From contig CBFHXG010000001.1 of assembly GCA_965659725.1 (NCBI GenBank), forward strand, positions 1 through 64,000: a DNA stretch of 64,000 nt. The letters are read 5' to 3'. Shown one piece after another: positions 25,679-33,986 of this stretch. The stretch's first letter is position 1, and every line of letters starts with the position of its first letter. A program made the position numbers and the translations under genes. The stretch comes from Phaeocystidibacter sp965659725. Its GTDB lineage: Bacteria; Bacteroidota; Bacteroidia; Flavobacteriales; Schleiferiaceae. The notes beneath the pieces are model-generated. The model had not been told where the DNA came from. It was given only the letters and a program-made list of their open reading frames with translations, and did no database searches.

Positions 25679-28453
25679 ATGAAAAGAATAATTACACTGG
25701 CGATCGTGCTAATATCTGCGTTCAACCTTCAAGCGCAGACATTCACAGGCTCGATCGTAGATACTTCGAACTCCCCCATGATCATGGTCGGCATAGCCGT
25801 GATGAATCCAAGCGATAGCACAGTTGCCGGTTTCGGTATCACCGATAATAACGGAAAGTTTGAAACCTCTCCGGTGCCCGCCGGCGACTATCTGTTTCAA
25901 GCGTCCTTTTTAGGATATGAAACCTATACCAGAGAAGTATCGGTTGGACCAGCTGGAACACCTTCCAATCTTGGTATTATCGAAATGACCCCCGCACTCA
26001 ATGCCCTCAGCGAAGTAGTGATCAACGGTCAGCGTATACCCGTATTAATCAATAAGGACACCGTTGAATATGACGCATCAGCATTTAGGGTGCGTGCCGA
26101 CGATAACGTGGAAGACCTACTCAAAAGACTTCCAGGCATCGAGGTAGAACGAGACGGGTCCATTACTGCTCAAGGTAGAGATGTTGAACAGGTACTGGTC
26201 GATGGCAAGGAGTTCTTCGGTGGAGATCCAACGATAGCCACGCGAAACATTCCTGCCGATGCCGTCAAAAGTGTCCAGGTATATGACCGTCAAACCGACG
26301 ATGCTAAATTTACGGGAGTCGACGATGGCGAAAGATCCAAGACCATCAACCTAGAATTGAAAGAAGACCGAAAGTCGGGTTACTTCGGATACGCCGAAGG
26401 TGGAGCAGGAGCATCCGATGTTCAATTCCCCTTCATGGCAAAAGGTGGACTCCACTCATTCACCAGCACAACACGTGTATCCGTTCTCGGAAACATGAAC
26501 AATATCAATGACTACGGATTTAGTTTTGGTGACTATCAAGACATGTCCGGTGGCGGGGGAATGGGCCGAGGTGGATACAGTATCGCGATTGATGGTAGTC
26601 AAACCATTCCACTCAATTTTGGTGGTCCCGACGATGGTCTTTTCCTTTCTGGAGCAACGGGTGTCAATGTGAACTGGGATCCAAATAAGAATCACCGGTT
26701 CAATACGTCGTATTTCTTTACCCACCTCGACAATTTCACAACCACAACCGAGAACTCACGAGAGTTTGCGGGTGATACAGAGATTATTGGCCTAAGGGAA
26801 AGTGAGGACAATTCGATCTCGAACAACCACGCATTTAGTATCAATCACCGTTCGGACCTCGATACGATGAACCGTTTGGAACTGCAGGCAAGCGGTAGAT
26901 ACCAAACCGGATTCTCGCAGAGTTTGGTGGATGAGGTTAGGAGTATCGATGGCGTTGGAACTCTGCAAGAATCGGATCGTAGAACATATCAGGAAGATGC
27001 CAACACTACGGCCAATATCCAACTGAACTATATACATAAATTCAACAATAGAGGTAGAGTATTGAAATTGAGCGGTTCAACCGATCTAACGGATAACGAG
27101 AGCACAGGTGAATGGGAGAACTACAATGGTTTCCCGCTAGATGCCAAAAGAGATAGCCTTTTTCAATCGCGTCAGGATCTCGTCAACAACCAAACACTGA
27201 ATGGATCGGCAACCTACACAGAACCCTTGGCCGACAAGCATTTCCTCGAGGTAGGAGCGATCATCTCCTCTACGCAAGAGTCGCTCATTAGGAACACAAC
27301 AGACGTATTTTCAGGAGGTTTTCAAGATATCTACTCGCCCAATTTCGATCTAACGGAAAACTTACAGAGCGGAAGGTTAGGATATCGTTACACCGGTGAG
27401 AAACACAATGTGGATATTAGTGTAAGTGCCAATATGTATTCCCAGCAGGCCATTGAGAACCGATTTGAGTCTACCATTCCTCAACGAAACTTCTTCTACC
27501 TGTTGCCAAGCATCAACTATGATTGGAACATCACAAGCTTTAGTCGTGCCAGCGTAAATTACTACACCAGCGTACAAATGCCAGAGCTAACGCAATTGCT
27601 TACTCTGGAAGATATCACCAACCCCTTGGTGACTTTCCGTGGGAACGATCAGCTCGAACCACAGTTTCGTCAGAACATCTGGATGAACTTTGGAAAGTGG
27701 GATAGCTTCAACGGTACAGGCTTGTATGGATATGTAAGTGGCGGTAGAACGGACAATGTGATCAGCACTAATCAAACCATCGACTCACAGTACGTGCGAG
27801 TGTTTACTCCTGAGAACTTTGAAACTCCCGCTTATAACTTGAATGGATCCGTGAACTATAGATTCTCATTGAATACGTTGAGCACTGGAGTAAGGACACG
27901 AGTAAATGCTGGATGGAATACTTCGCCGAACCGCATCAATGGCGAGGAGAATATTTCAGAGAACACCAATGTTGGAGGAGAATTATCCTTCCGTAACCTC
28001 AATCGCGACATCTTCGCGATTGCAGTGGGTGGTAGATGGACCTACAATTGGAGTAATTTCTCGCTTCAAGAGCAATTGAATCAACAGTACTTGAATCAGA
28101 GTTATTTCGCGAATTTTGAATGGACGCCTACAGATCGATTCGAATTTGAAACAGGTGTAGATCTGCAGACCTTCTCGAATGCGCAATTTGCAGACGATCA
28201 GTTCGTACCTGTTTGGAATGCTGAAGTCAGCTATAACCTGCTCAAAGATGGTACCGCTCAGATCGAACTTACTGTATTCGATATCCTCAACCAGAACCGC
28301 GGCGTGAACCGATTTGGAAACTTGAACGCTATTGTTGAGAGGAATACCAACTCCTTGGGTAGATACGTTATGGTGACGTTCCTCTATAAGTTCAATAGCA
28401 ATCAATCTTCAGGAGATCAACCGGAAGGCGATATTGAGATAATCGAAGACTAG
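25679..28453 (+). CDS. outer-membrane beta-barrel protein with carboxypeptidase-regulatory-like and plug domains
   Basis: This 924-residue TonB-receptor-like protein has a signal peptide (1-19), an Ig-like carboxypeptidase-regulatory domain (20-110), a plug-like segment (about 120-205, with VEDLLKRLPGIEVERDG and VLVDGKEFFGGD, typical of the plug), and a long barrel of alternating aromatic strands. This is the OMP_b-brl_3 type seen beside GLPGLI proteins. Such proteins import or export an unknown ligand across the outer membrane; no TonB box is clear at the mature N-terminus. It ends just before the terminator at 28472. Co-transcription with the GLPGLI gene (32-bp gap) is likely. Confidence 0.85.
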   Translation: MKRIITLAIVLISAFNLQAQTFTGSIVDTSNSPMIMVGIAVMNPSDSTVAGFGITDNNGKFETSPVPAGDYLFQASFLGYETYTREVSVGPAGTPSNLGIIEMTPALNALSEVVINGQRIPVLINKDTVEYDASAFRVRADDNVEDLLKRLPGIEVERDGSITAQGRDVEQVLVDGKEFFGGDPTIATRNIPADAVKSVQVYDRQTDDAKFTGVDDGERSKTINLELKEDRKSGYFGYAEGGAGASDVQFPFMAKGGLHSFTSTTRVSVLGNMNNINDYGFSFGDYQDMSGGGGMGRGGYSIAIDGSQTIPLNFGGPDDGLFLSGATGVNVNWDPNKNHRFNTSYFFTHLDNFTTTTENSREFAGDTEIIGLRESEDNSISNNHAFSINHRSDLDTMNRLELQASGRYQTGFSQSLVDEVRSIDGVGTLQESDRRTYQEDANTTANIQLNYIHKFNNRGRVLKLSGSTDLTDNESTGEWENYNGFPLDAKRDSLFQSRQDLVNNQTLNGSATYTEPLADKHFLEVGAIISSTQESLIRNTTDVFSGGFQDIYSPNFDLTENLQSGRLGYRYTGEKHNVDISVSANMYSQQAIENRFESTIPQRNFFYLLPSINYDWNITSFSRASVNYYTSVQMPELTQLLTLEDITNPLVTFRGNDQLEPQFRQNIWMNFGKWDSFNGTGLYGYVSGGRTDNVISTNQTIDSQYVRVFTPENFETPAYNLNGSVNYRFSLNTLSTGVRTRVNAGWNTSPNRINGEENISENTNVGGELSFRNLNRDIFAIAVGGRWTYNWSNFSLQEQLNQQYLNQSYFANFEWTPTDRFEFETGVDLQTFSNAQFADDQFVPVWNAEVSYNLLKDGTAQIELTVFDILNQNRGVNRFGNLNAIVERNTNSLGRYVMVTFLYKFNSNQSSGDQPEGDIEIIED

Positions 28454-28471
28454 AGGACAGAATCTTTATGG

Positions 28472-28520
28472 CTTGTCAGACTTTGATTATCAAGATTGAT
28501 TGAAGTCTGACGAGTTCTTT
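28472..28520 (+). terminator. terminator after the outer-membrane receptor gene
   Basis: A 12-bp stem with one T.G pair (28472-28483 with 28503-28514), 19-nt loop, then a T-rich run. It lies against the promoter and start of the next operon. Confidence 0.75.
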
Positions 28521-28528
28521 TATTTTTG
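28500..28528 (+). promoter_or_regulatory. promoter of the LysM-SGNH-SGNH-MBOAT operon
   Basis: TTG (28500-28502), an 18-bp spacer, and the perfect -7 box TATTTTTG (28521-28528). The box ends four bases before the ATG at 28533, so the transcript should be leaderless or nearly so. The -33 element lies inside the terminator hairpin of the preceding operon. Confidence 0.55.
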
Positions 28529-28532
28529 AGCC

Positions 28533-29627
28533 ATGCGTTCAGTACTGTTCATTGCCACCTTAATTTGGACTCTTGCTTCAACTGCACAAACGGAGCAAGA
28601 GTTTTTGCATTCCAAGGGCTATCTGGTAAAGGGTATGGCCACACTGGAGCTTGAGGCGAATCGAACGGGCTGGTGGCGACTTTCTCCTGCTGTTGCCGTT
28701 CGGTATGGATTGAATATATCGGAGGCCTATGACGGAAGAAAAGACCCCGTATTTAGTACACAGGCCGCCCGCGAATGGTGGTCTGACCTCTACTCGAACT
28801 TTGAGGATAGTCTCGTGGCCGACTATGCCTTTGTCTACGGTCCAGCGCCTGCACTAAAACTTTCTCACGACGCCATCGCGTATGTTCAGTGGAAAAATTT
28901 GGTGAAGGAATGGCAGAAGGATCAAATGGACTCCTTACCCGATTGGCGTTTGAAGGAATTGGAAGTGGCGGGTAGTGTGTATTGGCCAGACCTGAAAACG
29001 GTAATGGGATGGAGTGAATCGGATTGGAACCGGTTCAAATCCCTAAATCCGGGCTTGGGAAACGACCATCTGGTAGACGATGAAACAGCCTTGATCCGGT
29101 TCGAAACCCTCCCTTCCGAAGTGCAAATGCAAGAACTCTGGAATAGGGCGGAGATCAAAGACTCCATAGCACTTGCAGGTTTGGCTCGAACCCGAAACCG
29201 CATTGCCAATAATATCCCTGACCCCTCTTCGCACAATCGCGTCGTTTATCGCGTTAGATCCGGTGATGTCCTCGGCAGTATCAGTCAGCGTTACCACGTT
29301 GGCCTAAGCGACCTGAAAAAGTGGAATAACCTCCGCTCAGACATCATCCGCGTAGGACAGGAGTTGGTAGTGTATGTCCCAAGAGGGGTGGAAACAGCGG
29401 CTGTTACCCCCCGACGAGCCGTTGAGCAAGATGCTGAGGTAAGGTCGGATGAAGAAGATAGAGAAGAAGTTCAGTACAAGGTAAAGACAGGTGACACGCT
29501 GTGGTCGATTGCCCGTAATTATCCCGGTGTGAGTGCCGACGATATCATGCGTTGGAACGGAATTGATGAAGATATCAGAGAGGGACAAGTGTTGTTGATC
29601 CTCCCGCCAAAAAAAGGAGATCAGTGA
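28533..29627 (+). CDS. secreted LysM protein with degenerate lytic-transglycosylase domain
   Basis: This 364-residue protein has a signal peptide (1-19, cleaved after STAQ). Residues about 35-110 follow the MltD-type SLT fold downstream of the active site: GWWRLSPAVAVRYGL, then DGRKDPVFSTQAA, matching the WQFxPxTxxxYGL and DeRxDPxxST motifs of MltD. The catalytic Glu expected about 17 residues before Trp48 is absent (Leu31), and the AAYN motif is changed, so it is likely a pseudoenzyme. Two LysM repeats follow (about 240-285 and 315-360), which bind N-acetylglucosamine polymers such as peptidoglycan. It leads a coupled operon with two SGNH proteins and an MBOAT, probably anchoring them to the wall. 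Confidence 0.8.
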   Translation: MRSVLFIATLIWTLASTAQTEQEFLHSKGYLVKGMATLELEANRTGWWRLSPAVAVRYGLNISEAYDGRKDPVFSTQAAREWWSDLYSNFEDSLVADYAFVYGPAPALKLSHDAIAYVQWKNLVKEWQKDQMDSLPDWRLKELEVAGSVYWPDLKTVMGWSESDWNRFKSLNPGLGNDHLVDDETALIRFETLPSEVQMQELWNRAEIKDSIALAGLARTRNRIANNIPDPSSHNRVVYRVRSGDVLGSISQRYHVGLSDLKKWNNLRSDIIRVGQELVVYVPRGVETAAVTPRRAVEQDAEVRSDEEDREEVQYKVKTGDTLWSIARNYPGVSADDIMRWNGIDEDIREGQVLLILPPKKGDQ

Positions 29628-31105
29628 TCAAGCCATACCACACACTTCTATTTCTATTGGCCGTTGGAGCGTTATGCGTCGGACTCATGCACGTTGTTCC
29701 AGAGGACGGTTTCAAGGTAGGCAGTATCGAGATTCGCTATCCAACATGGGAGAGTTTTGTATCCAACGATACCGCACAGAAGGTGGATGTTGAGGCAATC
29801 ATGCGTGCAGGTCATATGACGCGTTTGGATACAGCTGGACAAGCGCAAACAGAACGCGAAAGGAAGGCACGTGAACGACTCATGCGCACATTACAACTGC
29901 GCAAACTGCAATTCGCTGAAGGGGATAACACCCATCTTTCCAAATTGCGAGAGGCTTTATCGGAACTGGGTGATACCGGCAAATTGAGGGTGTTGCACTA
30001 CGGCGATTCGCAGATCGAAGGTGACCGGATCACGAGTCTGCTTAGGAGAGAATGGAGCGAAAGATATGGAGGTGAAGGTCCTGGTATGCTTGACGCGGTG
30101 CCATTGGCTCCTTCCTTTTCGATCGAACAGTCTCATTCACATAACTGGCAACGGTACACGGCATTTGGTAAACGCGACACCAACATTCACCACACCAACT
30201 TTGGCCTAAGGGCCGTACTCTGCCGGTATACCGCTCCTGGAGGCGATACTACTGCTTCGGATACCACGATGGGATGGCTAGAGTTCAAGCCTTCGAATCG
30301 TGCATACCGTTCTGCCCGCAACTTCCATCAGATGAAGTTGTACTATGGAAATGTTACAGATCCCTTCCGCCTTAAGGTCTTTGTGAACGATACGCTCTTC
30401 ACCGAACAGATCATTCAAACCACACAAGCCGCGAAAGTGAGGACATGGAATTTCACCTCCACTCCACAGAAGATCCGAATGGAGTTCGTAGGTAAGGTAT
30501 CTCCTGATGTTTATGGGATATCTCTCGAAGGGAGGACAGGTGTGGTAGTTGATAATATACCACTGCGTGGCGCATCGGGCGTTGTGTTCACGCGCATGAG
30601 CTCGGCACACTTACTCGGCTTGATGGAAGAAGAGCCGGTTGGTTTGATACTATTCCAATACGGCGGGAATACTGTTCCATATATTCGGGATGAAGACCAT
30701 GCCAAGGAGTATGCGCGTCGTGTGAGGAGACAGATACAGAAACTCAAGCGATTGGCTCCTGATGCCACCATCATCATGATCGGTCCATCTGATATGAGCG
30801 AGAAGGAAGGCACAAAATTCGTCACCTACGATGCCGTTCCTTGGGTCAGGAGCGCATTGCGTCAGGTTGCCATGGATGAAAAAGTAGCCTTTTGGGATAT
30901 TTTCGGTGCAATGGGAGGACTCAATTCCATGCCTGAATGGGTGAAGACCGACCCACCTCTTGCTGGTCCTGATCACGTGCACTTCACCCCACGTGGGGCG
31001 AGAGAAGTAGGTGAGTGGCTCGTGAACGCTATGCGTCGTGAACTTTACCATGACTTCGAAGAGACCTCTGCCGATTCAACCTTGTTACCCAGCTCAGCCC
31101 AATGA
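29624..31105 (+). CDS. membrane-anchored SGNH/GDSL-family protein (O-acetyltransferase or esterase)
   Basis: This 493-residue protein starts at a GTG inside the GTGA overlap with the LysM gene, preceded by a strong AAAGGAGA ribosome site. One membrane helix (about 8-25) anchors it, followed by a linker. SGNH catalytic blocks: GDSQ with Ser129, YGGN (346-349) with the oxyanion Asn, and Asp450-x-x-His453 in DHVHFT. The family includes O-acetyltransferases such as AlgJ/AlgX and PatB as well as deacetylases such as Ape1. The middle region (150-300) is a beta-rich insert. The next gene is a paralogue, overlapping by ATGA. With the MBOAT downstream, transfer of an acyl group onto a wall or surface glycan is the best reading. 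Confidence 0.82.
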   Translation: MIKPYHTLLFLLAVGALCVGLMHVVPEDGFKVGSIEIRYPTWESFVSNDTAQKVDVEAIMRAGHMTRLDTAGQAQTERERKARERLMRTLQLRKLQFAEGDNTHLSKLREALSELGDTGKLRVLHYGDSQIEGDRITSLLRREWSERYGGEGPGMLDAVPLAPSFSIEQSHSHNWQRYTAFGKRDTNIHHTNFGLRAVLCRYTAPGGDTTASDTTMGWLEFKPSNRAYRSARNFHQMKLYYGNVTDPFRLKVFVNDTLFTEQIIQTTQAAKVRTWNFTSTPQKIRMEFVGKVSPDVYGISLEGRTGVVVDNIPLRGASGVVFTRMSSAHLLGLMEEEPVGLILFQYGGNTVPYIRDEDHAKEYARRVRRQIQKLKRLAPDATIIMIGPSDMSEKEGTKFVTYDAVPWVRSALRQVAMDEKVAFWDIFGAMGGLNSMPEWVKTDPPLAGPDHVHFTPRGAREVGEWLVNAMRRELYHDFEETSADSTLLPSSAQ

Positions 31106-32328
31106 AACGACTCCTCGCAGGAATAGCACTTTGTTCGAGCTTCTTCGCAATCGGTCAATCTGAGTTGCAAGCAAAGTATCCTTTCATGCACTTGGAAGAG
31201 AACTACTTGCGCGTGCCGGGAGATGATGATAAGCTTATCGAATTCTATGAAAAACTCGATCGTCTTGCGTTCGAAGGCGAAGGGGATATCAATATCCTTC
31301 ACATGGGAGGGTCGCACGTGCAGGCCGGAACATTGAGTCAGGCTATGCGCGATAACCTCTTCAGGATGAGTCCAGGGTTAAAAGGTAACCGAGGGTTCTT
31401 CTTCCCATTCTCGCTGGCCAAGACTAATGAGCCTTCTAACTTCTCATTCTACTCCAACGCGGATTGGGATGGATTTAGGTGCTCGGTTAACAATCATGAG
31501 GCTAGATGGGGTATGAGCGGCATTGTTGCGAGTACGCAGGATGCGGATGCCAAAGTGAAGATCATCGCCTGGGATGGAAATAATTCGAAACATCAGTTCA
31601 CCGCAGTTCGCATCTATCACCCCAAGGAGGGCAAGTATTACTATCCTGAGGTAGATGAGGAGGAATACAAGGTGGATACCTCATTCTATGATGAAAGAGG
31701 CTTTACAGAGTTCCGTTTGATCGGTGATTACGAAGAGTTCAATTTCTACCTGTCTGGCCACGATTCGTCGGAGGTGTTCGTTTGGCAAGGTGTTGAATTC
31801 ATGGATCAATGGCCAGGGATTAGTTACCATGCCATTGGTGTGAATGGAGCCAGCACGAAGAGTTATCTCAGGTGCATCGATTTTGAGCGCCAGATCCCAG
31901 CACTCTCTCCAGACCTCGTGGTTTTTGGAATAGGGATCAACGACGCCTACATGAGCGAAGAACGCTTCAGTAGGCAAGAGTTCAAAGCTAGATATGATAC
32001 GCTGATGGATATCCTGGAAGAGGCCAATCCTGATGTTCTTTTCTTATTCCTTACCAATAACGATAGCTATTACCGAAGGAGGTATCCAAATCCGAATGCG
32101 GTGGCGGTGCAAGAGGTGATGTATGAATTGGCCGAGGAAAGGGACGCTGTGCTTTGGGACCTGTTTGAAGTAATGGGCGGACTTGGTAGCGTTGATTCTT
32201 GGGTAGATGCCGGGCTGGCAAGAGGAGATAGGATCCACTTTACCCTTGATGGCTATGAGCTTCAGGCGGAGTTGCTTTGTAAGGCGATAGAGGCTTCTTG
32301 GTTGAATCATTTAAAGGATCGACCATGA
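31102..32328 (+). CDS. secreted SGNH-family protein with altered block I (GGSH)
   Basis: This 408-residue protein has a signal peptide (about 1-18). SGNH blocks: GGSH at 69-72 with Ser71, where the usual Asp before Ser is Gly; GIGIND (276-281) with Asn280; and Asp376-x-x-His379 in DRIHFT. The Ser-His-Asp triad is therefore intact. The C-terminal stretch WDLFEVMGGLGSVDSW is very close to WDIFGAMGGLNSMPEW of the preceding protein, so they are tandem paralogues. It begins in an ATGA overlap and ends in another with the MBOAT gene. Probably periplasmic, working on the same substrate as its partner. Confidence 0.82.
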   Translation: MKRLLAGIALCSSFFAIGQSELQAKYPFMHLEENYLRVPGDDDKLIEFYEKLDRLAFEGEGDINILHMGGSHVQAGTLSQAMRDNLFRMSPGLKGNRGFFFPFSLAKTNEPSNFSFYSNADWDGFRCSVNNHEARWGMSGIVASTQDADAKVKIIAWDGNNSKHQFTAVRIYHPKEGKYYYPEVDEEEYKVDTSFYDERGFTEFRLIGDYEEFNFYLSGHDSSEVFVWQGVEFMDQWPGISYHAIGVNGASTKSYLRCIDFERQIPALSPDLVVFGIGINDAYMSEERFSRQEFKARYDTLMDILEEANPDVLFLFLTNNDSYYRRRYPNPNAVAVQEVMYELAEERDAVLWDLFEVMGGLGSVDSWVDAGLARGDRIHFTLDGYELQAELLCKAIEASWLNHLKDRP

Positions 32329-33986
32329 GTTGGAGTGAGATACTCTCATATCTTCAATACAATGAGGAAAGACCACTGATCTTCACAGACTACGTGTTCT
32401 GGATCTTCTTTGGAGTGGTCCTAGTGGGCTATTCGATCGTTCACAAACAGAGAGCTACACGAAATGCCTTCTTATTCTTTGCAAGTATCTACTTCTATTA
32501 CAAGACGAGCGGCTTCTTTTTCTTCATACTGCTATTTTCAACGTTGGTAGACTTCGTTATTGGTCATGCCATTTATCGCACGGATGGTAAGCTAAAGAAG
32601 CAGTTGTGGGTGGCCTTGAGTGTTGCCATCAACCTGTTGGTCCTGGGCTACTTCAAGTATTCATATTTCGTTGTCGATTTCTTGAATAGCAGCTTTGGAT
32701 GGGAGATAGAGGTAGGCAACGTTTTTGCGGGTGCTTCGAACGACTGGTTTGGAACTGATTTCGTGGAGAGTAAGATCCTTTTACCTGTGGGTATCAGTTT
32801 CTTCACTTTTCAAACGATCAGTTACAGTGTTGATATCTATAGAGGGCTCATCAAGCCCGTTCGGAACATCCTCGATTTTGGATTCTACGTTTCATTTTTT
32901 CCGCAGCTCGTAGCTGGGCCTATAGTTCGAGCAAGTGAGTTCATTCCACAGCTTTATCAAGAGTATAAGCTCGATAGGAGGACGGCTGGACTTGGACTTT
33001 TCTGGATCATCAATGGGCTATTGAAAAAGGTTCTTTTAGCCGATTACATAGCGGTGAATTTCGTGGATAGGATATTTGAGAATCCAACGATGTACACGGG
33101 ATTTGAGAATATGATGGCCCTTTTCGGCTACTCGCTACAGGTTTATGCTGATTTTTCAGGATACACGGATATTGCTATTGGAGTTGCTCTGTTACTAGGA
33201 TTCCACTTACCGGTCAACTTCAATTCACCATACAAGGCTTCCAGTGTGGGCGAATTCTGGAAGCGTTGGCATATCTCCTTGAGTACATGGTTGAGAGATT
33301 ACCTCTACATCCCGATCGGTGGGAATAGGAAGGGGAGCATCTTCTCTTATTCCAGTATGTTCGTTATTCTCTTTACTGTAAGCCTATTGGCTGATAGTTG
33401 GATGGTTCCGGTGGTGAGTGCAGCGGTTGTGGGCACAACGGCGATCTTGACGCAAGTAAGTGCGAAGTTCAAGCATTGGCTCGAGAACAACATCAACATC
33501 ATGCTCACAATGCTTCTGGGTGGTCTCTGGCATGGCTCGAGCTGGAATTTTGTGATATGGGGTGGACTGAATGGTCTTGGCCTTGTGGTCTATAAACTTT
33601 GGAAGAGGATCAGTCCCTGGGGCGATAAATCCAAATGGTATTTCCGGGCTTGGGGTGTTTTACTCACCTTTGTCTTCATCACCTTTACGCGTACTTGGTT
33701 TAGAAATGAAAGCTTTGAGAACGCGAATATCATGCTCGGCAGGATTGGAGGCAGTTTTCAACCGGAGTTGATACAAGATATCTTAGCTGGTTTCTGGAAT
33801 GTATTCTTAGTAATGTTGCTGGGGATGATCATTCACTGGCTACCATCAAAATGGAAAACGGGCTATCGGAATGCCTTTGTCAATGCGCATTGGTTACTTC
33901 AGATCGTCATTGCATTCTTGAGTGTAGTTGCCGCTTATCAGGTGCTTTCGGCGAACCTACAGCCCTTCATATACTTCGCTTTCTAG
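32325..33986 (+). CDS. MBOAT-family O-acyltransferase (AlgI/PatA/DltB-like)
   Basis: This 553-residue integral membrane protein starts at the ATG inside the ATGA overlap at 32325; the frame to 32298 is not used. Signatures: LPVGISFFTFQTISYSVDIYRG region (154-173), FWKRWHISLSTWLRDY (311-326), and the catalytic His403 in GGLWHGSSWNF. AlgI-type MBOATs move acetyl groups from acetyl-CoA across the inner membrane for periplasmic SGNH partners, matching the two SGNH genes just upstream. Between GGNRKG (332-337) and GGLWHG there are about 60 residues, including two extra hydrophobic segments not in classical AlgI. The C-terminus overlaps by 30 bp the convergent MltF-like gene. Confidence 0.92.
   Translation: MSWSEILSYLQYNEERPLIFTDYVFWIFFGVVLVGYSIVHKQRATRNAFLFFASIYFYYKTSGFFFFILLFSTLVDFVIGHAIYRTDGKLKKQLWVALSVAINLLVLGYFKYSYFVVDFLNSSFGWEIEVGNVFAGASNDWFGTDFVESKILLPVGISFFTFQTISYSVDIYRGLIKPVRNILDFGFYVSFFPQLVAGPIVRASEFIPQLYQEYKLDRRTAGLGLFWIINGLLKKVLLADYIAVNFVDRIFENPTMYTGFENMMALFGYSLQVYADFSGYTDIAIGVALLLGFHLPVNFNSPYKASSVGEFWKRWHISLSTWLRDYLYIPIGGNRKGSIFSYSSMFVILFTVSLLADSWMVPVVSAAVVGTTAILTQVSAKFKHWLENNINIMLTMLLGGLWHGSSWNFVIWGGLNGLGLVVYKLWKRISPWGDKSKWYFRAWGVLLTFVFITFTRTWFRNESFENANIMLGRIGGSFQPELIQDILAGFWNVFLVMLLGMIIHWLPSKWKTGYRNAFVNAHWLLQIVIAFLSVVAAYQVLSANLQPFIYFAF

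Noticed and set aside
29624..33986. An alginate or other exopolysaccharide acetylation cluster
   Set aside because: No glycosyltransferase, polymerase or epimerase gene is nearby; wall-binding LysM and an MltF-like neighbour fit better with peptidoglycan.
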